DNA of 64,000 nt from Streptococcus macacae NCTC 11558 (GCF_000187995.2 NZ_AEUW02000001.1:372001-436000); one strand, 5' to 3'. Positions 40,407 to 50,111 are shown, counted from the stretch's first letter. A program made the numbers and translations. Notes: a model not told the origin generated them from the letters alone.

Positions 40407-40873
40407 ATGTTTTTAATGACTATTACCATCAAAGATGAGGGAGTGGGAAAGAACCCAAAAATTAAAAATTTTGGTTCGTATTCTCACCCTCGCACAGTTG
40501 GCTAGGTTTTCCGCTTTGGCCTTGCGGCAAAAGGAAAAACAGCCAACCACTGCGCTGAGAGTTTATTCCAAAACAGGAATACTGGACGGGTTTTTACCTA
40601 GTCTCAAGCCGTTTAGCAGCTTATCGTGCCTGGTTTACAGAAAAGCAGTTTGAAAAGGGTAATTTCCTTATTGTAGACCATACAAAAATAAGGAAATAGC
40701 CGGTCTTGTGATTGCTCAAGCAGAATAGTAAGGAAGTTATTGAGCCTCTTATTGCTCAAGATGCCTGCTATCTAGACTCTGCCAGCTATGAGATCAGTGA
40801 ATTTACTGCCAATATGACTGCAGAAAATGTGACGGCATTAAAGGAAAATGAAAATAAAGGAGAAAACAAATGA
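40407..40873 (+). pseudogene. Degraded gene upstream of an aldo-keto reductase, identity unknown
   Basis: A ribosome site (aaagga) and ATG at 40407 begin MFLMTITIKDEGVGKNPKIK, interrupted by a stop near 40503. Coding-like sequence continues in other frames: YWTGFYLVSSRLAAYRAWFT, then KGNFLIVDHTK, then EVIEPLIAQDACYLDSASYE, ending at a stop (40871-40873) that overlaps the next ATG. Several frameshifts and stops separate these pieces, so the gene is dead. The fragments are not recognised. The overlap with the next start suggests it was once the first gene of that operon. Confidence 0.5.
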
Positions 40874-41820
40874 CAAACACAACTCATTCAAAAATCGCAC
40901 TTGGAACTTGGTCTTGGGGATCGGGTATGTTTGGCGGCAATGCTGTTTTTGGTAATACACTGGATACAGCAGATCTAAAAGCTGTCGTAGATACCGCTCT
41001 GGCTAACGGTCTCAATGTTTTTGATACGGCCTATGCCTATGCAGCTGGTGAATCAGAACGCATTCTTGGCGAGCTTATTGCCCCTTATAAACGTCAAGAT
41101 GTGATTATCTCTACCAAATTTACTCCTGGTATGCAAGATGATCAGGCGGCAAATCCTGTAGAGGATATGTTGGATGGCAGTATGAAACGCCTTGGTACAG
41201 ATTATATTGATATCTATTGGATCCACAATTCTGCTGATGTCGAACGCTGGACACCTTATCTGGCTGACCTAGTTAAATCAGGAAAAGTTAAGCGTGTCGG
41301 AGTGTCCAATCATAGCCTTGATCAAGTCAAGCGTGTCCAAGAAATTCTAGAGCCGTCAGGTGTAAAGATTTCTGCTGTCCAAAATCACTTCAGCCTTCTT
41401 TATCGCAGTTCTATTGAAGATGGGCTTCTTGATTACTGCAAGGAAAATGATATCCAATTCTTTTCCTACATGGTTTTGGAACAAGGAGCTTTGTCTGGTA
41501 AATATGATGAAAATCATCTTCTGCCAGCAGATTCGCAGCGCGGTCAAACCTATAACCCACTTTTCCCAGCCCTTCGCGACTTACTGGCTGGACTTAGGGA
41601 GTTAGCTGCTAAGTATGATGCTTCCCCAGCTCAAATTGCAACAGCTTGGGCTATTGGACGCGGTACGACTCCTATCCTTGGTGTCACTAAGGTGGAGCAG
41701 GTTGAAGATGCTGCCAAAGTCGCTTCACTTGCCCTAACAGCTACAGAAGTCAGCCAGCTTGAATCTTTGGCTGCAGCCTCAGGTGTCGATACACGCGGTG
41801 GCTGGGAAGGTAAGGCTTAA
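40870..41820 (+). CDS. Aldo/keto reductase
   Basis: A 316-residue NADPH-dependent TIM-barrel reductase. The catalytic tetrad is visible: Asp and Tyr in NVFDTAYAYAAGES, Lys in ISTKFTPG and His in YWIHNS. The cofactor loop comes late (GRGTTPILGVTKVEQVED). It most resembles the larger AKR subgroup that reduces sugar aldehydes and methylglyoxal-like carbonyls; the substrate is unknown. The ribosome site aaaggag is 8 nt upstream. It is the first of three aldo/keto reductases in this region. Confidence 0.9.
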   Translation: MTNTTHSKIALGTWSWGSGMFGGNAVFGNTLDTADLKAVVDTALANGLNVFDTAYAYAAGESERILGELIAPYKRQDVIISTKFTPGMQDDQAANPVEDMLDGSMKRLGTDYIDIYWIHNSADVERWTPYLADLVKSGKVKRVGVSNHSLDQVKRVQEILEPSGVKISAVQNHFSLLYRSSIEDGLLDYCKENDIQFFSYMVLEQGALSGKYDENHLLPADSQRGQTYNPLFPALRDLLAGLRELAAKYDASPAQIATAWAIGRGTTPILGVTKVEQVEDAAKVASLALTATEVSQLESLAAASGVDTRGGWEGKA

Positions 41821-41978
41821 CCTTTGAATGTTTTAAATTCAAAGATTATCGCATCCAAAATTAAGTAGATTTCAGCAGATCTTCATCAAATCTATAATGT
41901 GGAGATGTGACAAAAGCTTTGCTATCGCTATTGAGACTAAAAGCCTTATGAAACGATTTTGTCCTTAAAGCAAAAAGT

Positions 41979-42839
<861 letters not shown>

Positions 42840-42845
42840 GGTTAA

Positions 42846-43715
42846 ATGTCAGTCACAAGTCTTTTACTCGCCCTTGTCCCAGCCCTTGGTTGGGGAATTC
42901 AGCCGATCTTTCTTCGTAAAATTGGAGGAGATACGACTAATGAAGTTCTGGGATTTGGAATAGGGGCGGTAGTCGTTGGCCTCTTTGTCCAATTCGCCTT
43001 TCATCCAGCTGCCATTAGTTGGGAAACTTTTCTGATTAGTTTTGTTTCGGGTGCCTTTTGGATTTTTGGACAGTCTGGTCAGGTTCGCTCTTATGATATC
43101 ATTGGGGTTTCTAAGACTATGCCCTTATCAACTGGCCTCCAGCTGATTGGGACCTCGCTTATAGGTGTTTTTGCCTTTGGTGAGTGGCCCGGTATCGTCA
43201 ATAAAATCTTTGGCTTCCTTGCGATTGCTATTTTGATTCTGGGTGCCTATATGACTTCGGTAGATCCAGAAGGTACAGATAGCAATGAAGGCCAGGATCT
43301 TCCCCGAGGGGTTCGTGTTTTGTTGCTGACCAGTGTTGGTTACTGGGTTTACAGCGCTGCACCACGCTTGGTAAATGCCAATGGCTTGTCCATTTTTTTA
43401 CCGCAAATGCTGGGTATATTAACAGGAGCTGTTGTTTTTGCTCTTGTAACCCGCAGAGAAGCTCTCAAAGAAAAAGAAAGCTGGGTATCAGGCCTGGTGG
43501 GCTTGATCTTTGGAGTGGCCTCCCTTGCTTATATCTTTTCAGCTAGGGCTAATGGTGTGACCATTGCTTATATTCTCACTCAGCTTAATGTCGTCATTGC
43601 CACACTTGGAGCTGTCTTTATCCTTCGCGAGAAAAAGAGTTCAACACAAATGCGGCTAACCTTTATTGGTTTAGCCTTGATTGTTGGAGCAAGTGTTATT
43701 ACAGTCTTCTTATAA
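42846..43715 (+). CDS. glcU: GlcU-type glucose/ribose uptake protein (GRP family)
   Basis: A 289-residue membrane protein with about ten helices in a DMT-like arrangement: ALVPALGWGIQPIFLRKIGG at the start, GQSGQVRSYDIIGVSKTMPL near 80 and a final helix LTFIGLALIVGASVITVFL. It matches glucose uptake proteins that import sugar by proton symport without phosphorylation. It begins 6 nt after the dehydrogenase, so free glucose entering this way would meet it directly. Streptococci mainly use the PTS, so this route is an accessory trait. Confidence 0.88.
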   Translation: MSVTSLLLALVPALGWGIQPIFLRKIGGDTTNEVLGFGIGAVVVGLFVQFAFHPAAISWETFLISFVSGAFWIFGQSGQVRSYDIIGVSKTMPLSTGLQLIGTSLIGVFAFGEWPGIVNKIFGFLAIAILILGAYMTSVDPEGTDSNEGQDLPRGVRVLLLTSVGYWVYSAAPRLVNANGLSIFLPQMLGILTGAVVFALVTRREALKEKESWVSGLVGLIFGVASLAYIFSARANGVTIAYILTQLNVVIATLGAVFILREKKSSTQMRLTFIGLALIVGASVITVFL

Positions 43716-43753
43716 AATTAAAGAAATAATATTATTTGGAGGAAATAGAAATT

Positions 43754-44791
43754 ATGAAATCAGCCGTATATGTAAAATCTGGTGAAGTTGGTATTGCTAA
43801 TATTGATCGTCCGCAAATCGTTGAGCAAGATGATGCAATTATCCGCATCGTACGGACCTGTGTCTGCGGCTCTGACCTCTGGAGCTATCGCAGTGAAGAC
43901 ACTGCACCAGATACACCAAACAGTGGACATGAAGCGATTGGTATTGTTGAAGAAGTTGGGAGTCAAGTGACCACTGTCAAACCTGGCGACTTTGTTATTG
44001 CCCCATTTACCCATGGATGCGGTGAATGTGATGCTTGCCGTGCTGGATTTGACGGTACTTGTGATCGTCACACAGGCTACAGTAACTGGTCAAGCGGTGT
44101 TCAAGCTGAGTATATCCGCTTTCAATATGCCAACTGGGCTCTGGTTAAAATCCCTGGTCAGCCAAGTGACTATTCAGAAGGGATGTTAAAATCTCTGCTA
44201 GCACTTGCTGATGTTATGCCGACTGGCTATCACGCAGCTCGTGTAGCTGATGTTCATTCTGGTGACAAGGTTGTTGTCATTGGTGATGGAGCTGTTGGTC
44301 AATGTGCAGTCATCGCGGCTAAAATGCGCGGTGCCTCACAAATCGTCCTGATGAGCCGTCATGAAGACCGTCAAAAGATGGCTTTAGAATCAGGTGCGAC
44401 CGCTGTTGTTGCTGAACGCGGTGAAGAAGGAATTGCTAAAGTTCGTGAAATCCTTGGAGGCGGAGCAGATGCAGCTCTTGAATGCGTAGGCTCTGAAGCT
44501 TCCATTGACCAAGCACTTGGTGTGCTTCACAATGGCGGACGTATTGGTTTTGTCGGATTGCCGCACTATGACAAGCATCCTCTTGGATCAACTTTTGCAC
44601 AAAATACGATCATTGGCGGCGGCTCTGCCTCTGTAACAACTTATGATAAGCAGATCTTGCTCAAAGCGGTGCTTGATGGTGATATTAATCCAGGACGTGT
44701 CTTTACAGATACTTATAAGTTAGATGATATTGACCAAGCTTATCAAGATATGGATCAGCGTAAAACCATTAAATCAATGATTGTTGTTTAG
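43754..44791 (+). CDS. Zinc-dependent alcohol dehydrogenase (MDR family)
   Basis: A 345-residue medium-chain dehydrogenase. Catalytic zinc ligands are visible in CVCGSDLW and GHEAIGIVEEVG, and structural zinc in CGECDACRAGFDGTCD (four Cys). The NAD(P) site is VVVIGDGAVGQCAV near 178. Substrate unknown; related proteins act on alcohols, sorbitol or threonine. The ATG at 43754 is preferred, with ggagg at 43739 upstream. Third gene of the gdh-glcU operon. Confidence 0.88.
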   Translation: MKSAVYVKSGEVGIANIDRPQIVEQDDAIIRIVRTCVCGSDLWSYRSEDTAPDTPNSGHEAIGIVEEVGSQVTTVKPGDFVIAPFTHGCGECDACRAGFDGTCDRHTGYSNWSSGVQAEYIRFQYANWALVKIPGQPSDYSEGMLKSLLALADVMPTGYHAARVADVHSGDKVVVIGDGAVGQCAVIAAKMRGASQIVLMSRHEDRQKMALESGATAVVAERGEEGIAKVREILGGGADAALECVGSEASIDQALGVLHNGGRIGFVGLPHYDKHPLGSTFAQNTIIGGGSASVTTYDKQILLKAVLDGDINPGRVFTDTYKLDDIDQAYQDMDQRKTIKSMIVV

Positions 44792-44825
44792 TTTTTCTGT
44801 TTAAAAAATAGAAAGTGTGAATCAT

Positions 44826-45404
44826 ATGGTAAACATTTCAGTTTTTGGCCGTGGCAATATGGGCAAAGCAGTCGGCGGTGTGTTTGCAGATGCAGGCCAT
44901 GAAGTAGTACATTTTGGCCATGACAGTCAAGTGCCTGATGATTTGGGACAAATTGTCATCCTTGCGACGCAATACAAGGATATGGCTGCTGTAATTGATG
45001 CGCATAAGGAAAAGCTCAAAGGCAAGATTGTCATTGATATTTCAAATCCAGTCAACTTTGAGACTATGGATGAGATGCTGATTCCAGCAGGGACATCAGC
45101 TGCGGAAATCTTTGCCGATAAGCTTCCGGAATCAACGGTTGTGAAAGCTTTTAACACGAACTTCTTCGCTAATTTAACCAGCAAAAAAATTGCAGATCAG
45201 ATTACAACAACGGTGCAGATTGCTGGAGATGATGAGAAGGCAAAAGCGACTGTGAGTCAGTATATCAAAGATGCTGGCTTAGGCGTTGCTGATGTCGGTG
45301 CCTTGAAACGCTCCCGTGAGCTTGAGGCTATGGGCTATCTGCAAATCCTTCTTGCTGTACGTGAAGAAGTCACATTCCAAGGCGGCTACGCTATTTTAAA
45401 ATAA
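44826..45404 (+). CDS. NAD(P)-binding reductase, F420-dependent NADP reductase-like
   Basis: A 192-residue Rossmann protein: ISVFGRGNMGKAVGGVFADA gives the dinucleotide site, then IVIDISNPVNFE and VVKAFNTNFF, the hallmarks of the NADP oxidoreductase coenzyme F420-dependent family. No F420 pathway is expected in a streptococcus, so it probably reduces another cofactor or carbonyl with NADPH. The ATG at 44826 is chosen; a GTG at 44817 is possible. Last gene of the operon, followed by a terminator. Confidence 0.82.
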   Translation: MVNISVFGRGNMGKAVGGVFADAGHEVVHFGHDSQVPDDLGQIVILATQYKDMAAVIDAHKEKLKGKIVIDISNPVNFETMDEMLIPAGTSAAEIFADKLPESTVVKAFNTNFFANLTSKKIADQITTTVQIAGDDEKAKATVSQYIKDAGLGVADVGALKRSRELEAMGYLQILLAVREEVTFQGGYAILK

Positions 45405-45414
45405 TGATAAATAA

Positions 45415-45462
45415 AGACAAGCAGACAAAGAGGAAATGCGATCTTTGCCTGCTCATTTTTTA
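45415..45462 (+). terminator. Terminator of the gdh-glcU operon
   Basis: The arms agcagacaaag / ctttgcctgct pair with one mismatch around a ~12-nt loop, followed by a T-rich run. Confidence 0.78.
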
Positions 45463-45493
45463 TCTATGAAGGGGCTCTATTATGATCAGTTCA

Positions 45494-46360
45494 TTAATGC
45501 GCTAAATGTTGCACGCGTTCTAAAAATTCCTCGGCTAAGCCAGACATTGCTTGATCTTTCTTCCAAATAAGGCGAAGACTGGGTTTGGCAGCTGGAGCCA
45601 AGGGACGAAAGGTTAGATCATGAGGGAGAGGAATACCCTTGAGGCAAAAGGCCAAGCCAAGCCCTGCCTGAGTCATCTGAATGCCAATGGATGGAACATT
45701 GAAGGAGCCTACAAAATGAATCTTACCAAGACTGGTTCCCATCCAATTGCTTAGGTCAGTATAAGAATATTCTTGACCAAAGGCAATGATGGGATAGTTT
45801 TCTAAATCCTGTTCTGTAATAGTTTCTTTTTCTGTCAAGGGGTGATTAAGAGGCATAAGGAGAATGCCAGTATCTGTCCAGGGAAGGCGGACTTGTTCAT
45901 ATTTATCAGCATTAACCAAGCCCACTGACACAACAAAATCTAACAGGCCCTTATCTAATTTTTCAAAGGCAAGATCTGTAGTCATGCCATGCAGGTGAAA
46001 CTGAGTATCAGGATTTTCTCGCTGAATATCCGTAAAGACATGGGCTAAATGCTTTAGCTGCGGTGACTCGTTAGCTCCGATATGGAGCTGACCGCTGAGC
46101 TGCTCACGGGTATGGATATTAGCGACAGTATGGTCAACCAAAGATAGGATTTCCCGAGTTTTACGCAGAAAATATTGGCCATCTTCTGTTAGAGTGATGG
46201 TGCGGTTTCCCCGCATAAAAAGAGTGAGATCTAGCTCATCTTCTAAATCCATGAGCTGTTTGGAGAGTGTGGGCTGTGAGACATGAAGGCTCTGAGCTGC
46301 GCGTGTAATATTGCGCTCATTGGCTACGGCGACAAAGTAGCGAAGGACACGTAATTCCAT
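45494..46360 (-). CDS. LysR-family transcriptional regulator
   Basis: A 288-residue LysR protein. The N-terminal winged HTH has NITRAAQSLHVSQPTLSKQL and LFMRGNRTITLTEDG. The effector domain spans ~90-288. It is convergent with the gdh-glcU operon and divergent from the flavodoxin gene, whose 208-nt control region it most likely binds. Given the neighbours, it may sense a redox or carbonyl compound (inference). Confidence 0.93.
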   Translation of the reverse strand: MELRVLRYFVAVANERNITRAAQSLHVSQPTLSKQLMDLEDELDLTLFMRGNRTITLTEDGQYFLRKTREILSLVDHTVANIHTREQLSGQLHIGANESPQLKHLAHVFTDIQRENPDTQFHLHGMTTDLAFEKLDKGLLDFVVSVGLVNADKYEQVRLPWTDTGILLMPLNHPLTEKETITEQDLENYPIIAFGQEYSYTDLSNWMGTSLGKIHFVGSFNVPSIGIQMTQAGLGLAFCLKGIPLPHDLTFRPLAPAAKPSLRLIWKKDQAMSGLAEEFLERVQHLAH

Positions 46361-46568
46361 AGTTTTCCTTTCATAATTAAAAAGAATAGTTGAACATAAT
46401 TTTTAGGTATTTTACTTTTATAGTATAGAAGATTATAATAAATTCATCAAGTGATAGTTGGTGAAAAATGAAGCTAATAGTGACTTTTAGTCTGTATTTC
46501 CACCCTTTATTTGTTGAAGATAATCAAGATGAAGCAGCCATTCTAAAAAAGAATAGAAAGGATAAAAA
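46361..46568. promoter_or_regulatory. LysR/flavodoxin divergent control region
   Basis: A 208-bp space between the LysR start and the flavodoxin start. It holds an A/T-rich block at 46378-46420 that recurs at 39312-39354 (shared gaata, then gtattttacttt) and a TATAAT at 46434-46439. This is the likely LysR target. Confidence 0.45.
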
Positions 46569-47030
46569 ATGAAAATACTGCTTATGTATTTTTCAAAAAC
46601 AGGAACAACGAAAGCCTTAGCAGAACTGATAGCTAATCGTTTAGGCGCAGATATTTATCAGATTCAAGAAGAGCAAGCATACACAGCAGCGGATCTGGAC
46701 TGGAATGTGCCAACAAGCCGTGCTAATTTGGAACAAGGAGATGAGGCGAGCCGTCCTGCTTACAAGGGAGAATTGCCTGATGTGTCTTCTTATGATCAAA
46801 TCATCATTGGCCATCCGACTTGGTGGGGGCTGCCTCCGCGGATTATTGAGACAGTGATAGAAGATCTGGATTTATCAGGCAAGCAGCTTGCAAGCTTTGC
46901 CACATCAGGAGGATCAAGCTATGCACAAGCACAGACTCTTATGAATCAAATTTTAGATCACCCAGCGCCAGGCCGTGTATTAAGCAATGAAAGAGATGCC
47001 ATTTCTTGGCTGACAGCTATTAATTTCTAG
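46569..47030 (+). CDS. Flavodoxin-family protein
   Basis: A 153-residue flavodoxin-like fold (Flavodoxin_4 type). The FMN phosphate loop is MYFSKTGTTKALAELI (TGTT loop near 12-15). IIIGHPTWWGLPPRI gives the aromatic 50s-type loop, and FATSGGSSY the later FMN contact. It probably carries electrons or reduces quinones. The ribosome site aaagga lies 7 nt upstream. A 74-nt gap separates it from an aldo/keto reductase in the same direction, likely the same operon. Confidence 0.87.
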   Translation: MKILLMYFSKTGTTKALAELIANRLGADIYQIQEEQAYTAADLDWNVPTSRANLEQGDEASRPAYKGELPDVSSYDQIIIGHPTWWGLPPRIIETVIEDLDLSGKQLASFATSGGSSYAQAQTLMNQILDHPAPGRVLSNERDAISWLTAINF

Positions 47031-47104
47031 AATTGCGGCATGCTTAAGCCAATCTTAATGGACAAGCTAACTTATTATATTGAATTTAAGAAAGGAAGTA
47101 AATC

Positions 47105-47902
47105 ATGGATTATGTCACATTAAATACGGGAGCTAAAATGCCTATTTTGGGCTTTGGCGTTTATCAAATTCCGCCAGAAGAGACAGAACGTGCTGTCGGT
47201 GATGCTATTGCACTAGGCTACCGTCATATTGATACAGCGCAGTATTATCGCAATGAAGCAGGTGTAGGACATGCCCTTAAAGCATCCGGCCTGCCACGCG
47301 AAGAATTCTTTATTACCACTAAGGTGGGAACGTCGGGCTATCGTGACACCAAGCATCAAATCGAGAGAGCTCTGCGCCATTTGCAGACTGACTATATTGA
47401 TCTGATGCTGGTTCACTGGGTTATGTCTGATTATCACGGGACTTATCAGGCTTTAGAAGAAGCACACAGAGAAGGCAAGCTCCGTGCTATTGGCTTATCT
47501 AACTTTAATCAGCGTCAGATTCAAGGAATAATGGCTCAGTTTGCAACAGTCCCTGCTGTCTTGCAAAATGAAATGCACATTTTTCATCAGCAAAACGCCA
47601 TGAGGGAATTTACCAAGGAAAAAGGGATCCAGTTTGAGTCTTGGGCACCATTTGGCGAAGGAGCACATGATATTTTCAACCACCCTGTTATTGCGCAAAT
47701 TGGCACTAAGTATGGTAAAACAGTTGCTCAAGTTATCCTGCGCTTTATTATTCAAGAAGGTGTGGTTGCTATTCCTAAATCTATCAGAAAAGAACGAATG
47801 GCTGAGAATTTTGCCATCTTTGATTTTGAATTAAGTCCAGCAGATATGGCAGCACTTCGGCATCTTAATGAAGATCGAGGTTTGTTTGGTTGGAATAACT
47901 AA
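47105..47902 (+). CDS. Aldo/keto reductase (2,5-diketogluconate reductase-like)
   Basis: A 265-residue AKR of the shorter subgroup. The tetrad residues are visible: GYRHIDTAQYYRNE (Asp, Tyr), FITTKVGT (Lys) and LMLVHWV (His). The cofactor phosphate site is the late VVAIPKSIRKERMAEN. It reduces small aldehydes or keto-sugars with NADPH. The ATG at 47105 has aaaggaag upstream. Paralogue of the 50236 gene. Confidence 0.92.
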   Translation: MDYVTLNTGAKMPILGFGVYQIPPEETERAVGDAIALGYRHIDTAQYYRNEAGVGHALKASGLPREEFFITTKVGTSGYRDTKHQIERALRHLQTDYIDLMLVHWVMSDYHGTYQALEEAHREGKLRAIGLSNFNQRQIQGIMAQFATVPAVLQNEMHIFHQQNAMREFTKEKGIQFESWAPFGEGAHDIFNHPVIAQIGTKYGKTVAQVILRFIIQEGVVAIPKSIRKERMAENFAIFDFELSPADMAALRHLNEDRGLFGWNN

Positions 47903-47989
47903 ACTAGAGTTTTAAGAGTTAGCTTGACTGGCTAACATAGTCCAAATTCTGTTATAATAAAATTATTAACACATTTAGAAAGAATCCAT

Positions 47990-48910
47990 ATGACACAAAA
48001 AATAGATGTTTTTGCCCATGTTCTATTGCCGAAATTTTATGAGGAAATGCTAAGCATTGAGCCTAAGCTTCCTGACTTGTTCCCATTTATCCAGCATCCT
48101 CATTTAACACATTTAGAGAAGCGCCGCCTTGCCTGGGATGGAAAAACCAGACAGATCATCTCATATGTCAATGTTAATCCAGAAGATTATCTTGAGCCCC
48201 AAAGAGCTGCGCTGCTGTGTCAAGCGGCTAATAATGAGCTGACAGAAACTGTCCGTACTAATGATGATATGTTTGCTGCTGGTGTGGCTATGATTCCAAT
48301 GAATAATCCAGAAGCAGCCGTGCAGATTTTAGAACAAACGGCTAAGTCTGATGAACTTGCAGGTGTTCAGCTTTTTACACGTGCTTTAGGGAAATCCATT
48401 GCTGATCCAGCTTTTCATGTCATTTTTGAAACTTGTGCCCGTTTAGACCTGCCTATCTGGCTCCATCCGATTTTTGACGGCCGGAAACCTGATAATAATA
48501 TTATTTTTTCATGGGAATATGAGCTGACTCAGGCTATGCTGCAGATTGTACAGGCTGGTCTTTATCAGAAATACCCTGATCTTAAGATTATTGTTCATCA
48601 TGCTGGTGCCATGGTGCCTTTCTTTGGGGAGCGTATTTATTATATTCTCCCTGAGGCACAGGTAGCAGATTTTCATAAGTTTTATGTGGATACAGCTATT
48701 TTAGGCAATCCTAAGGCACTTGAGCTGACAATAGACTATTTTGGTGCAGAACATGTCCTTTTTGGGACGGATGCCCCCCTTGGCATTGCCCCATCAGGAG
48801 CAACACAGGTAATTGCAGAGGCTATTGAGGAACTGCCGCTTTCTAAGACGGATAAGCAGGCAATTTTCTCTGCTAATATTGAAAGAATGATTGGAAAGAG
48901 GCTGTTATGA
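47990..48910 (+). CDS. Amidohydrolase (ACMSD/Amidohydro_2 family)
   Basis: A 306-residue TIM-barrel metal hydrolase or decarboxylase. An IDVFAHVLLP start replaces the common HxH by AHV, LPIWLHPIFDGR gives the middle His, IIVHHAG the next His, and LFGTDAPLG the metal Asp. Members act on aromatic or lactone acids (for example gamma-resorcylate and ACMS decarboxylases). It overlaps the next gene by 4 bp. An extended -10 TGTTATAAT (47950-47958) lies about 30 nt upstream. The altered first His motif makes its metal site worth checking. Confidence 0.83.
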   Translation: MTQKIDVFAHVLLPKFYEEMLSIEPKLPDLFPFIQHPHLTHLEKRRLAWDGKTRQIISYVNVNPEDYLEPQRAALLCQAANNELTETVRTNDDMFAAGVAMIPMNNPEAAVQILEQTAKSDELAGVQLFTRALGKSIADPAFHVIFETCARLDLPIWLHPIFDGRKPDNNIIFSWEYELTQAMLQIVQAGLYQKYPDLKIIVHHAGAMVPFFGERIYYILPEAQVADFHKFYVDTAILGNPKALELTIDYFGAEHVLFGTDAPLGIAPSGATQVIAEAIEELPLSKTDKQAIFSANIERMIGKRLL

Positions 48911-49563
48911 AAAAACCCGTTGTCCATTTATTTCATTTAGGAGTAAATCCAGTAGATCTAGAAACCTTTCACCAAGCAGGTGTACACAATTTAACAACTT
49001 CTTATCAAAAAGAAGCAGGGACTTTAGCCATGTATGCCAGCAGTCTTAAAGACATTCCGACAGAATTTATTGTCTTTGAGGTTTATGCAGATGAAGCGGC
49101 TTATCAAACACACCGCAATTCCCCTCAATATCAGGCCTATGTCCAACAAGTTGGATCTCAGCTGACCAAACGAGAAGCTTATGAAGCGACCCCTATTTTT
49201 TTAGAAGAAAAGCTGCCATCAGGGCAATGGATCGGCCCCCAGTATTATTTCTTAAAGTTTGCCCAAATAGAGGTAAAAGAGACTGCTCAAGCAGCCTTTG
49301 AAAAGAGTGTTTTGACTAATATGCAGATTTCGCTAAAAGAAGAAGCAGGTGTGCTGGCTATGTATGCCCTCAAAGATCATCAAAATCCACAAATCTGGTA
49401 TTTCTATGAAGTCTATGCCAATGCTGCAGCCTATGCCGCTCATGGCAGGACAAAACATTTTCAGACCTATCTAGCTGAGACAAAAGATTTGCTCATCAGT
49501 AAAACATTGCTGGATCTAGAAAATGATACAGCAGTGACTAAGGGTCAGCTAGCATTTTCTTAG
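48907..49563 (+). CDS. Double antibiotic-biosynthesis-monooxygenase (ABM) domain protein
   Basis: A 218-residue protein made of two ABM-like ferredoxin-fold halves. The first (~5-95) has EAGTLAMYASSLKD, FEVYADEAAYQTHRNSPQYQ; the second (~110-205) repeats it as EAGVLAMYALKDHQ, YEVYANAAAYAAHGRTKHFQ. ABM proteins are cofactor-free oxygenases or sensors of quinone-like compounds and usually dimerise, so this fusion is a built-in dimer. The 4-bp ATGA overlap couples it to the amidohydrolase, which suggests they handle the same (perhaps aromatic) compound. Confidence 0.85.
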   Translation: MKKPVVHLFHLGVNPVDLETFHQAGVHNLTTSYQKEAGTLAMYASSLKDIPTEFIVFEVYADEAAYQTHRNSPQYQAYVQQVGSQLTKREAYEATPIFLEEKLPSGQWIGPQYYFLKFAQIEVKETAQAAFEKSVLTNMQISLKEEAGVLAMYALKDHQNPQIWYFYEVYANAAAYAAHGRTKHFQTYLAETKDLLISKTLLDLENDTAVTKGQLAFS

Positions 49564-49742
49564 GTAGGCCATGCTATTTAAAGGGAGTCAGACAGGCAGC
49601 CGTGCCGGCGATGCCCTCACCCACAGAAAAGAGTGCAATCGTAAAGATAACGTATAAAAAATCGCTCAGACGAAGTCTTCGATTTTTCAGCAAGACCCAG
49701 TTTCTGCTTGCTGACCTAAAACGGTCCATAGGACTGTTTTAG

Positions 49743-49854
49743 AATGCAGACAGTCTAGTTTCAGCGTCAAAAGGTTTTAGCTTCTGTCAATTTCAATTGT
49801 CATTTCTCTTATTTAGACGAACAAAACGAGCTTCAAACGAGACTTTATCTTCAA
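49743..49854. repeat. Dispersed repeat A, copy 2
   Basis: Matches 502-613 with roughly a dozen differences. It sits between the ABM gene and the third aldo/keto reductase. Confidence 0.75.
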
Positions 49855-49938
49855 ACAGAAGGAAAATTCTAGGCTGACTAAAGTCAGCAGAAATTCTCCC
49901 AACCCTTGTGTCTTGCAAATAGCTCAGAAAAATCAAAC

Positions 49939-49966
49939 AAGGCTAAGGACTTTGTCCTAGCCTTTT
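49939..49966 (+). terminator. Orphan terminator hairpin
   Basis: The arms aaggcta-agga / tcc-tagcctt around ctttg, then a T run. It may end transcription from the ABM operon far upstream. Confidence 0.65.
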
Positions 49967-50022
49967 TATCTAGCTTCTCTTTTATCTTCCAACCATACAA
50001 ACTCCTAATCTCCTTTGAAAGC

Positions 50023-50111
50023 CTCTTCAAACTAGGTCAGTGTTGCTTAGCCTTACCTTAGCACTGCCTGCGGTTAGCTTTCTCGTTTGCTTTGTGATTT
50101 TCATTGACTAT
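50023..50111. repeat. Dispersed repeat B, copy 2
   Basis: Shares ctcttcaaactagg and the 20-base core accttagcactgcctgcggt (50074-50093) with 24218-24300. Confidence 0.7.

Noticed and set aside
40435..40653. 72-codon open frame between the recombinase and the aldo/keto reductase
   Set aside because: It switches between fragments that read better in other frames. It is a chance frame through a degraded gene.
49574..49652. Apparent C-terminus of a membrane transporter on the minus strand
   Set aside because: The frame continues into a repeat-like region with a dyad and starts at an ATG without a ribosome site. No transporter motif supports it.
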